Part shown: in pieces, positions 1-6,084 of the stretch
Layout of the letters: every line of letters begins with the position of its first letter
Position numbering within the stretch: the first letter of the stretch is position 1
From: Holosporales bacterium
GTDB taxonomy: Bacteria > Pseudomonadota > Alphaproteobacteria > Paracaedibacterales > UBA11393
Direction of reading: 5' to 3'
Assembly (NCBI GenBank): GCA_003542655.1
Contig: DPKF01000050.1
Location: 213 to 7,452, forward strand
DNA length: 7,240 nucleotides
Made by a program: the position numbers and the translations under genes
The notes under the pieces: model-generated
What the model saw: only the letters and a program-made list of their open reading frames with translations
Told to the model about the DNA's origin: nothing
Databases searched by the model: none

Positions 1-891
1 GCATTCAAGCATGAAGCCTATGACTTCACCCGATGGCTAGAAGAGAACCTAGATGTTCTAAATGATGCTTTGGATATCACTTTAAGCAATGCTGAACGGG
101 AGGCTAGTGCTGGAGATTTCAGTGTTGATTTGGTTGCTGAAGATGAGGCTGGTAAAAAGGTCATCATTGAGAATCAGTTGGAAAAGTCCAACCATGACCA
201 TCTTGGTAAGGTAATCACCTACCTTGTTGCTATGCAGGCACAAACAGCCATTTGGATAGTGTCAGAGCCTAGACCAGAGCATATAAGTGCTATCACCTGG
301 TTGAATGAATCGTCCAATGCTGACTTCTATCTATTAAAGTTGGAGGCTGTAAAGATTGGAAACTCTGAACCAGCACCATTGCTTACTTTAATTGTTGGAC
401 CATCAGAGTTCACAAGAATTATTGATAACAGCAATCAAGAGTTTACTGAACGATATAAATTAAGAAGTGCTTTTTGGAAACAATTGCTTGATTTTGCCAA
501 AACAAAGACAAAACTTCATTCTGGTTTGAGTCCGAGTAAATATAACTGGATTGGAACAGGTTCAGGTAAAAGTGGTATTGCTTATAACTATGTCATTTGG
601 GAACATGAAACAGCAGTAGAAGTTTATATTGATAGAGGCAAAGAGGCTCAAGAAGAGAATGAAGCAATTTTTGATAAGTTGCTTGCTAGAAAAGAAGAGA
701 TTGAGTCAAAAACTGGATTTGAACTTGAATGGGATAGACTTCCAGCAAAGAGAGCATGTAGGATAAGAAAGAAGTTCACTATTGGTGGATATAAAGATGA
801 AGAAACTTGGCAAGATGTTATTGGGAAAACTGTTGAGTCAATGATTAAGTTGGAATCTGCCTTTAAAAATCCAATCCAAAATATTTTTTAA
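1..891 (+). CDS. DUF4268 family protein with PD-(D/E)XK-like nuclease core (5' end outside window)
   Basis: The frame is open from the first base, so the true start lies upstream; 296 residues are visible and roughly 15-25 appear to be missing by comparison with family members I know. The TTG at 70 is inside the gene and is not the start. Counting from the first visible codon, residues 1-140 form a restriction-endonuclease-like fold: D43 in GDFSVDL, then the E-x-Q pair E57/Q59 in IIENQ, then HLGK at 67-70. This is a D...ExQ variant of the PD-(D/E)XK active site. Residues about 151-290 (RYKLRSAFWKQLL onward, many charged residues) match the C-terminal DUF4268 domain. The family is often found near defence genes, but its substrate is not established, so nuclease activity is inferred from the fold. 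An H-NS-like gene follows 17 bases downstream, probably in the same transcript. Confidence 0.85.
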   Translation, partial: AFKHEAYDFTRWLEENLDVLNDALDITLSNAEREASAGDFSVDLVAEDEAGKKVIIENQLEKSNHDHLGKVITYLVAMQAQTAIWIVSEPRPEHISAITWLNESSNADFYLLKLEAVKIGNSEPAPLLTLIVGPSEFTRIIDNSNQEFTERYKLRSAFWKQLLDFAKTKTKLHSGLSPSKYNWIGTGSGKSGIAYNYVIWEHETAVEVYIDRGKEAQEENEAIFDKLLARKEEIESKTGFELEWDRLPAKRACRIRKKFTIGGYKDEETWQDVIGKTVESMIKLESAFKNPIQNIF

Positions 892-908
892 CTAAAGGAA
901 TTTAGAAA

Positions 909-1217
909 ATGGACGAACTAGAACTGCTACACCAGCAAATCGCTGAACTTCAATCTAAAGCAAAAGAACTGGCTGAAAAGAAGAGAGAGCCAATCATTGA
1001 AGAAATGAAGAACAAGATTAAGTTGTATGGAATTACGGCTAAAGAGTTGGGCTTAAGTGTTGGCTCAAGTTCAACAGAAACAACAACTACAGCAAAAACA
1101 CCAGTTGCAATCAAGTATCGTTCTGGTGATAACACTTGGACTGGAAGAGGAAGACAGCCAAAGTTCATTGTTGACCATATTGCTAATGGTGGAAAGATTG
1201 AAGATTTGCTGGTTTAA
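909..1217 (+). CDS. H-NS-family nucleoid-associated protein (Bph3/HvrA-like)
   Basis: The protein has 102 residues and the classic two-part H-NS layout. Residues 1-47 are a charged, heptad-like coiled coil for oligomerisation. Residues 50-67 are a Ser/Thr-rich linker. Residues 69-102 are the DNA-binding domain, with the core T76-W-T-G-R-G-R-Q-P84 that inserts into the minor groove of AT-rich DNA, ending in GGKIEDLLV. The usual role is silencing of AT-rich, often horizontally acquired DNA. The ATG at 909 is preceded by AAAGGAA at 894-900 with an 8-base gap. The gene sits between the DUF4268 gene (17 bases upstream) and the 97-residue gene (4 bases downstream), which suggests one operon. Being next to foreign-looking AT-rich genes, it may be an island-encoded H-NS paralogue rather than the housekeeping copy; that is inference. 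Confidence 0.9.
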   Translation: MDELELLHQQIAELQSKAKELAEKKREPIIEEMKNKIKLYGITAKELGLSVGSSSTETTTTAKTPVAIKYRSGDNTWTGRGRQPKFIVDHIANGGKIEDLLV

Positions 1218-1221
1218 ATAA

Positions 1222-1515
1222 ATGAACTACAAAGAATTTACGTCTAATCATCTCATCAATTTTTCAAAAGAACAATTGGAAGATATATTTGATTGGGATG
1301 AAGTAAAGAAATTGCCTAACAACAATATTGAAAGACAACGTGTTGAATGGTTGTCTCAATTTATGGTTGGGAATGTATCTGAACCTTTTGAGGACATAAA
1401 GAAGTTAGACAAAGCAGAACAGAGAAGAGTTTTTGAAACTTGGATTGATTTGATTCAGGATACAGATACCCTCAAGCCCTTGTTTAAATCAATCCTGATG
1501 GATTTTATGGTGTAG
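1222..1515 (+). CDS. Hypothetical 97-residue protein
   Basis: I do not recognise this protein. It is acidic and mostly helical in character, with many aromatic residues (several Trp and Phe). It has no signal peptide, membrane segment or cysteine motif. The C-terminal half (KAEQRRVFETWIDLIQDTDTL) looks like amphipathic helices. The ATG lies 4 bases after the stop of the H-NS-like gene and has no clear Shine-Dalgarno, so it is probably translated by coupling. A strong intrinsic terminator begins 27 bases after its stop codon, making it the last gene of the three-gene run. It could be a small partner of the H-NS-like or DUF4268 protein; this rests on position only. Confidence 0.65.
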   Translation: MNYKEFTSNHLINFSKEQLEDIFDWDEVKKLPNNNIERQRVEWLSQFMVGNVSEPFEDIKKLDKAEQRRVFETWIDLIQDTDTLKPLFKSILMDFMV

Positions 1516-1542
1516 GTTGATAGGACACTAGCCAGGATGATT

Positions 1543-1567
1543 AAAGCCCTCGTTTGAGGGCTTTTTT
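1543..1567 (+). terminator. Intrinsic terminator of the DUF4268/H-NS operon
   Basis: A perfect 9-bp stem AAAGCCCTC/GAGGGCTTT (1543-1551 and 1556-1564) with a GTTT loop is followed by a T run to 1567. It lies in the 63-base gap between convergent genes and acts mainly on the + strand; there is no good T run on the minus side. The 14-base core recurs in reverse orientation in the terminator at 6984-7005. Confidence 0.9.
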
Positions 1568-1578
1568 GTTGTTTGGCT

Positions 1579-3582
1579 TTATTTCAATAATTCATATTTA
1601 AACATATCATCTCTGATTTTACTTACATAAAACTTCTGCAATTCTTTTTTTAGAAAAATTACCTTTGGATAAAGGGTATGCTCTCTCCATAATTTGCCAT
1701 AACCATTTTTGTTATATTGCTCTATATTGTACAAACCATTAACACCTGTTTCGGAAACAAGTTCTTTGTATAGTAGCCATATTTCATTTGATTTCAAACT
1801 TTCATCTAAATGTTCTTCTCCCCAATTCCAAATTCTAGAATTTGTAGAGCATTGGTTGTAATGTGTACATAAAGACCATAAAAGACAGTTTTGTAGAAAG
1901 TTTTTATCTTTTTGGTATTTGGTTCCACCATCAGCAGTCTTGTAAACAGTATCAATTACTCTGTAATCCTTTTCGCCACTAATAGAACCTTTTTCGGCTA
2001 TTTCATCACGGCAAACACAAAATAAAGGCAAAGCATTGAGTAGGTTATCTTTATTTACCCATTTTTTACCATATCTTTCATCGTCATTTAGACTGCCAGT
2101 TAATCTAGGTGATGCAAAAGAAAAATTTCTTGCTTCAACAACACAAATACCATTATCTTTCCCGTCATTATTATATAATTTTGAAATGGTTTTATGAACC
2201 TTATGAACTGGAAATTTTCCACCAAGGTCACTATCAAACTCTATTGTTTCATAAAAGACTTCTTTATTTGTCCAGTGAATTAGAGCAATGGCAGACTCAC
2301 CAGCATTAAAAAACTTTCTATTACATAAATATGCTTCTTTTACTTCCTTGTTAACTAAATGATTTGTCTTCCAAATTTTTATTGGTCCGTAGTGTACATA
2401 TGAATAAACAGAGTAGTAATTATAGGCACTAAAAACAAATTGCTCATCTAAATCTTCGCCACCGTTTTTCATCTGCTTGTGAACCCATGTCTTTATGTAT
2501 TTCTTTTTTGCCTTGTAATTTACGCCACCATCTTTATTTGAATTCAATTGAGCATAAGGTGGGTTTTCAAGAAAAATTACTGCTAATTTATTGACATTAT
2601 TTTTCGTCTTGTATTTTTCAATTTCAATTTTATAATAATCAACACCATTTTGAGTTAAAGCATCAATTACAACTACATCTGCTAAGTCATTAAATCGGAT
2701 ATTCGCCGTCAATGCCTCTGCTTCATTTATGGTTCCCAAAATCAAGTGTGGATAAACTTCTTCGGGAAACTGACTTTCTAGGTTGCCTACGCCAGCACAG
2801 CGGTCAACGATTACATAATCATCATATCCATCTCTTTTTGATTGCTCTATCGCATTCATTACATATTGAGTTGAGATTTTTACATATTGTGATGGTGTGA
2901 AATAAGCACCCTCTGTTTTTTGGACGTATTTTTCATTCATCTTATCGTTGTTAAGGATAAGACGGTTGATGTTTAAGTGTTTAAAATCAAATGGCTGAAA
3001 CCAACCAACTACACCATCTTGTAAATGTTTGTATGCTTCAATTTTTGTTTTTATGGGAAATACTTTATATATATTCTGTATAACCTCAACCAAGTCAACA
3101 TTTTCATCAACTAAGTCATACTCGTATGTGTTTTTTTTGTCATTAAAATACTTGTCAAATTTATGGCTATCAGAAAACCAATCAAAAGTATCCACCAAAT
3201 TACAATGACAATCATATACTTCAACTAAAAACGTTTCTAACTCAACATATATTCTGTAATAAGGAAGTCTTTCACCTTTTCCTTTTAGTCGGTTTGGAAT
3301 AATTCCATATAATTCTTGATATGCTTTTTTGGGACCACCACCTTCATTTTCATTTAATTTGCACTCAATGATTGTGTTGCCTACAATGCCATCACTTTGA
3401 TGTTTATCCATGCTTTCTGGCGTTATTTCTTTGTATCCTTTTTGTTTCAGAAATACATAAAACACTCTCTGTCCAGCAACTTCTTGTTTTAGCATTGAGG
3501 CTACAATTGCCTCTTTGGTTAATCTTAAATAATTCTCTTTGGATATGCTTTCTAAAATATCCTTATTTTTCTTTTTACTCAT
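1579..3582 (-). CDS. Type IIG-like restriction-modification enzyme (nuclease plus N6-adenine methyltransferase)
   Basis: This 667-residue protein appears to join cutting and methylation in one chain. Residues about 30-120 resemble a PD-(D/E)XK nuclease: D64 in HQSDGIVG, then E73-C-K75, then the helix AYQELYGI near 87-94. The methyltransferase spans about 220-440: motif X GAYFTP (225-230), SAM-binding motif I VDRCAGVGNL (259-268, a variant of DPxCGxG), an acidic motif II INEAE (285-289), D307 in VVVIDAL, and catalytic motif IV NPPY (340-343), the signature of N6-adenine MTases. Residues about 440-667 have no recognised motif and may hold the target-recognition domain. Classic type IIG enzymes such as Eco57I are about 1000 residues, so this one is compact. 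No separate specificity or R subunit gene is visible. The start ATG (complement of 3580-3582) is preceded on the minus strand by a purine-rich AAGGGGGCGGG. Divergent small regulators share its promoter region. A methylase-only function cannot be excluded. Confidence 0.8.
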   Translation of the reverse strand: MSKKKNKDILESISKENYLRLTKEAIVASMLKQEVAGQRVFYVFLKQKGYKEITPESMDKHQSDGIVGNTIIECKLNENEGGGPKKAYQELYGIIPNRLKGKGERLPYYRIYVELETFLVEVYDCHCNLVDTFDWFSDSHKFDKYFNDKKNTYEYDLVDENVDLVEVIQNIYKVFPIKTKIEAYKHLQDGVVGWFQPFDFKHLNINRLILNNDKMNEKYVQKTEGAYFTPSQYVKISTQYVMNAIEQSKRDGYDDYVIVDRCAGVGNLESQFPEEVYPHLILGTINEAEALTANIRFNDLADVVVIDALTQNGVDYYKIEIEKYKTKNNVNKLAVIFLENPPYAQLNSNKDGGVNYKAKKKYIKTWVHKQMKNGGEDLDEQFVFSAYNYYSVYSYVHYGPIKIWKTNHLVNKEVKEAYLCNRKFFNAGESAIALIHWTNKEVFYETIEFDSDLGGKFPVHKVHKTISKLYNNDGKDNGICVVEARNFSFASPRLTGSLNDDERYGKKWVNKDNLLNALPLFCVCRDEIAEKGSISGEKDYRVIDTVYKTADGGTKYQKDKNFLQNCLLWSLCTHYNQCSTNSRIWNWGEEHLDESLKSNEIWLLYKELVSETGVNGLYNIEQYNKNGYGKLWREHTLYPKVIFLKKELQKFYVSKIRDDMFKYELLK

Positions 3583-3612
3583 CCCGCCCCCTTTTTTTAT
3601 TATTATTTTTAT

Positions 3613-3632
3613 ATGTAATTTTTGTATTACAT
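3613..3632. repeat. Inverted repeat in the leader of the R-M gene
   Basis: Arms ATGTAAT (3613-3619) and ATTACAT (3626-3632) are separated by 6 bases. The site lies just downstream of the predicted R-M transcription start, so it could be an operator or a 5'-leader hairpin. AT-rich sequence makes chance occurrence plausible. Confidence 0.4.
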
Positions 3633-3641
3633 TTTTTTCTC

Positions 3642-3669
3642 AATATATTAAAATAAAATATATAGTCAA
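3642..3669 (-). promoter_or_regulatory. Predicted promoter of the R-M gene
   Basis: On the minus strand, TTGACT (complement of 3664-3669; 5 of 6 to the -35 consensus) is followed after 16 bases by TATATT (complement of 3642-3647; 5 of 6 to the -10 consensus). The -35 lies inside the left arm of the inverted repeat at 3664-3684, so a protein bound there would block this promoter. The predicted leader is about 50 bases. Confidence 0.6.
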
Positions 3670-3684
3670 TAGAAAGTATTGACT
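3664..3684. promoter_or_regulatory. Operator-like inverted repeat between divergent R-M and regulator genes
   Basis: A perfect 8-bp inverted repeat, AGTCAATA (3664-3671) and TATTGACT (3677-3684), has a 5-base centre. Each arm contains a TTGACT -35 hexamer facing outward: the left arm serves the R-M gene and the right arm serves the small-regulator gene. A further half-site ATTGACT lies at 3719-3725, between the Shine-Dalgarno and the start codon of the regulator. The likely binder is the ribbon-helix-helix-like protein encoded at 3726; that is inference from position. Confidence 0.65.
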
Positions 3685-3706
3685 TTTTAAATTAAATGCA
3701 TTGAAT
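3679..3706 (+). promoter_or_regulatory. Predicted promoter of the two small regulator genes
   Basis: TTGACT (3679-3684) is followed after 16 bases by TTGAAT (3701-3706), a weak -10 with 4 of 6 matches; GAATAT at 3703-3708 (18-base spacer) is an alternative. The -35 overlaps the right arm of the operator-like repeat. The assignment of the -10 is uncertain. Confidence 0.4.
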
Positions 3707-3725
3707 ATAAAAAGGAGGATTGACT

Positions 3726-3938
3726 ATGAAAACAAAAACAATAAAGTCAAAGAGCCTTAAAATAGAAGATGAATTGATATTTAAAATAGAAACTTTGTGC
3801 GAACTGCTTCACACAAACTTTTCTAATAAAACAAAGGAATTGCTTGTGGATTGGAAGATTGAAAAGTTGGCTGAACTCAAAGTAAAAGCACCAGACCTTT
3901 ACAATGAATATCTTCTAAAAATTAAGGCGAAAAAATAG
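3726..3938 (+). CDS. Small ribbon-helix-helix-like regulator (putative R-M control protein)
   Basis: The product is 70 residues long. The ATG at 3726 is preferred over the in-frame TTG at 3720, because AAAGGAGGA (3711-3719) sits 6 bases before the ATG and directly abuts the TTG. Residues 4-12 (KTIKSKSLK) could form the DNA-contacting strand, 14-28 (EDELIFKIETLCELL) helix A and 34-50 (NKTKELLVDWKIEKLAE) helix B, which is the ribbon-helix-helix (CopG/Arc) pattern. The tail is very basic (KIKAKK). It lies divergent from the R-M gene, with an inverted repeat over both -35 boxes, so it probably controls itself and the R-M gene. Known R-M controller (C) proteins are usually HTH_3 proteins, so an RHH controller would be less usual. 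The fold is inferred by eye from a very short sequence. Confidence 0.65.
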   Translation: MKTKTIKSKSLKIEDELIFKIETLCELLHTNFSNKTKELLVDWKIEKLAELKVKAPDLYNEYLLKIKAKK

Positions 3939-3963
3939 CCCACTGAAATTATTCAGCAGGCTA
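3936..3963. repeat. Imperfect hairpin overlapping the RHH-like stop codon
   Basis: The pairs TAGCC/GGCTA (3936-3940 with 3959-3963) and CTGAA/TTCAG (3943-3947 with 3952-3956) form a stem with a 2x2 internal loop and an ATTA tetraloop. There is no T run on the + side, so it is not a classic + terminator; six A bases at 3930-3935 would give a T run for minus-strand transcription. Its position between the two small genes suggests it tunes read-through or mRNA stability, or acts as a weak minus-strand terminator. Confidence 0.5.
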
Positions 3964-3979
3964 AATTCAAAGGAAAACT

Positions 3980-4156
3980 ATGGAAATTAAAGAAGAACTT
4001 ACTGAGTGGGAAAAATCAACTATAAAATTTCTACAGATGGGTGGAAGAATAGGCTATTTGGAAAATCCAATCACAGACCTAACTAAAAAGGGATATGTAT
4101 TTATTGAACCTCCTGGAATAGTAAGGCTTACTGAAAAGGGTAGAAATTTCAAATAA
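3980..4156 (+). CDS. 58-residue winged-helix-like small protein
   Basis: This short gene starts at the ATG at 3980, preceded by AAAGGA (3969-3974) with a 5-base gap, and stops at TAA 4154-4156. The product begins MEIKEELTEWEKSTIKFL and ends with IVRLTEKGRNFK. The order helix (5-19), turn, helix (29-37, NPITDLTKK), then GYVFIEPPGIVRLTEKGR resembles the recognition helix and wing of MarR/PadR-type winged helices, where the phrase LTEKG after a beta wing is common. At 58 residues it is only a minimal wing domain. It is probably co-transcribed with the RHH-like gene 41 bases upstream. It could be a second DNA-binding regulator of the R-M gene or a shortened remnant of a larger regulator. Confidence 0.6.
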   Translation: MEIKEELTEWEKSTIKFLQMGGRIGYLENPITDLTKKGYVFIEPPGIVRLTEKGRNFK

Positions 4157-4228
4157 GGCAGTTGTTTGGCATTGTGGTTATGAATGACTATAGATAAAAA
4201 TATATTCAGTCTTTACATATAAATCCAA

Positions 4229-4256
4229 TAGAAATCTTTATCTGATACGTTATAAT
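4229..4256 (+). promoter_or_regulatory. Possible promoter of the transposase-like gene
   Basis: A perfect -10 box TATAAT lies at 4251-4256. The -35 region is poor (TAGAAA at 4229-4234, 16-base spacer). The -10 ends only 4 bases before the first possible start codon, GTG 4261, so either the mRNA is leaderless or translation begins further in, for example at GTG 4285. The remaining gap 4157-4228 shows nothing else clear, apart from TGACTATA at 4185-4192, which resembles the half-site near the R-M operator. Confidence 0.45.
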
Positions 4257-4260
4257 ATAG

Positions 4261-6036
4261 GTGTTAGATAGATTGGTTTGTAAAGTGAATAAAGATTACC
4301 TGCCCCGTATCCCTTTAGAAGTTAGCGGTATTCAATATAACTTCTGTAAGAATCCAAAGTGTTCTCAGTTTGGGGTTCCTGCTTCTCAAGATAAAACCTA
4401 TGGCGGGAATACTTACACCCTCACTGGCGTGAATCATGGAACTGGTCTAAACATTCCCCATCTTCGTTGTAATGCTTGTGGTGAACATCTGCCGTTGAAG
4501 TCCAATCAAGGTATCAGTGAAGAGATTGACCGTATCTCGTCCTACCTGGCAATCACTCACAAGACCGTCTGTTGCTCTAATACAGACTGTTCTAATGCCA
4601 CCATACCAGTAGGCACGAAAAAGGCTTACAAGTCCTTTGGGACAACGGCTCAAGGTGCTAAACGGTATCAATGTCTTGCTTGTAAAAAGACTCTTTCAAT
4701 TCCTAAGCCAACTCAGTATCAGCACGATACAGATAAGAATATTCAAATCTTTAAGATGTTGGTGAATAAGGTTCCGTTATCTCGCATTATTCATATGCTT
4801 GATATTTCTTGGGCTGTTCTTTATTCCCGTTTGGATTTTATTCATAAACAGTGTTTGGCTTTTGCTAGTTCAAAAGAAAAAGAACTTAAAGCAATGGAAT
4901 TTAACAGGCTTTATGTAGCAGTTGATAGACAGGATTACACCGTCAATTGGACAGAAAGAAAAGATAAAAGGAACATCATTCTTCATGCTATGGCTAGTGC
5001 TGATAATTCCACTGGCTATGTCTTTGGTATTCACCCTAATTTTGATTACAAATTAGATAAGGTTTCCATAGAAGAAGATGCTCAAAAAATAGGGGATAAC
5101 ACCACTACAGCACCTTTTAGAAAGTATGCTCGCATTTGGTTGGATGCTGACTATGTAAACTCAAGCAAAAGAGTTCGCTCAAAGAAACTTTCAACTGGCA
5201 CTTTGAAAAGCAAGATTGAAGTTAAATATGAAGAAGTAGCCAAAAGAGAAGATGTTGAAGCCTTTGATGTAAAAACTCACGAAGAAAAACTTCCTAACTA
5301 TGGTGTTCAAGTTCATGCTGAATACACCATGATTGCTCACTTCCATTTCCTTAAAAATTTGTGTGGCAATGTTGGTAAGTGGAGATTTTTCTTAGACCAA
5401 GATTCTGGTATTCGTGGTGCTTGTTTATCTGCCTTTTGTGATGAAGTGAAAGAGAAAACAGCAGAAGCCTTTTATGTCTCTATTGAAAAGCAATTGACTG
5501 TAGACCAGAAGAGAAAGAACAAAGCAGATTCAAACAAAAGATTTGATGAAATTAAAGAGAAAAATCCTGGTCTTACAGATAACGAAGTAAAGATTGAAAT
5601 GCTCAAGGAAGAAATCTTGGCAGTTCAAGAGATAGGAAGTTGGAAAGACCGTTGGGTTAAACACCCTATCCCCAATATGTCTGAATCAAACAAAGCAATG
5701 TGCTGGCTAACAGAACACGATAAATTTGATTTGACTCATAAGGCTTGGCTATACAACAAAGCCAGTCTCCACGGTATAGACACTTTTTTTCAAAAGGTTC
5801 GTCGTCGTGTATGTATGCTTGAAAGACCCATTGGCTCTGCTGGAAATGGCGGTAGAACTTGGAATGGCTATGGAGCATACAATCCAGCCAATGTTATTAA
5901 GTTGTTAGAAATCTTCAAAGTCGTTCACAACTTCATTGACTCTAAAAAAGAAGATGGTTTAACAACAACACCAGCAATGAGATTGGGATTGGTTGATAAA
6001 GTGTTTGACTACAAAGATATTTTAGAATTTGAATAA
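4261..6036 (+). CDS. Transposase-like protein with two zinc ribbons and an RNase H/DDE-like core
   Basis: The protein has up to 591 residues; the start is uncertain (GTG 4261 directly follows a stop, TTG 4273 and GTG 4285 are alternatives, none with a clear Shine-Dalgarno). Two similar zinc ribbons open the protein: C29-x4-C34 with C70-x2-C73, and C105-x4-C110 with C138-x2-C141. A helix-turn-helix follows at about 167-194 (LVNKVPLSRIIHMLDISW). The core has a strand with D222 (LYVAVDRQ), an IWLDADY segment (292-298), H360 in IAHFHFLK, and D379/D381 in FLDQDSGIRGA. It closes with a helical section carrying D507 in GIDTFFQKVRRRV and a typical transposase tail, ALL-type helices and TPAMRLGL (570-577). 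The zinc ribbon plus HTH plus DDE order recalls IS1/IS1595-type transposases, but it is much longer. Where most DDE enzymes have Glu in the last helix this one seems to have Asp. No flanking terminal repeats were found. A terminator follows 22 bases after the stop. Confidence 0.7.
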   Translation: MLDRLVCKVNKDYLPRIPLEVSGIQYNFCKNPKCSQFGVPASQDKTYGGNTYTLTGVNHGTGLNIPHLRCNACGEHLPLKSNQGISEEIDRISSYLAITHKTVCCSNTDCSNATIPVGTKKAYKSFGTTAQGAKRYQCLACKKTLSIPKPTQYQHDTDKNIQIFKMLVNKVPLSRIIHMLDISWAVLYSRLDFIHKQCLAFASSKEKELKAMEFNRLYVAVDRQDYTVNWTERKDKRNIILHAMASADNSTGYVFGIHPNFDYKLDKVSIEEDAQKIGDNTTTAPFRKYARIWLDADYVNSSKRVRSKKLSTGTLKSKIEVKYEEVAKREDVEAFDVKTHEEKLPNYGVQVHAEYTMIAHFHFLKNLCGNVGKWRFFLDQDSGIRGACLSAFCDEVKEKTAEAFYVSIEKQLTVDQKRKNKADSNKRFDEIKEKNPGLTDNEVKIEMLKEEILAVQEIGSWKDRWVKHPIPNMSESNKAMCWLTEHDKFDLTHKAWLYNKASLHGIDTFFQKVRRRVCMLERPIGSAGNGGRTWNGYGAYNPANVIKLLEIFKVVHNFIDSKKEDGLTTTPAMRLGLVDKVFDYKDILEFE

Positions 6037-6058
6037 TATATCTAAATAACCAAAAATT

Positions 6059-6083
6059 AAACCAGCCTAGTGCTGGTTTTTTT
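6059..6083 (+). terminator. Intrinsic terminator of the transposase-like gene
   Basis: An 8-bp stem AAACCAGC/GCTGGTTT (6059-6066 and 6072-6079) with loop CTAGT is followed by a T run ending at 6083. It closes the transposase-like gene and separates it from the toxin module. Confidence 0.92.
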
Positions 6084-6084
6084 A

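Noticed and set aside
70..72. TTG at 70 as the start of the DUF4268 protein
   Set aside because: The frame is open back to base 1 with conserved-looking residues (AFKHEAYDFTRWL), and there is no Shine-Dalgarno before 70.
950..1168. Minus-strand open frame opposite the H-NS-like gene
   Set aside because: The + strand frame has the diagnostic TWTGRGRQP core and a Shine-Dalgarno; the reverse frame is an overlap artefact.
2109..2900. Plus-strand open frames inside the R-M gene (2109-2309, 2712-2900) and at 3372-3656
   Set aside because: They lie opposite a well-supported coding gene with MTase motifs, have odd compositions (rich in His, Leu, Phe) and no convincing ribosome binding sites; they are shadow frames.
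4447..5878. Minus-strand open frames at 4447-4671 and 5666-5878
   Set aside because: They are opposite the transposase-like gene, which has continuous domain structure across both places.
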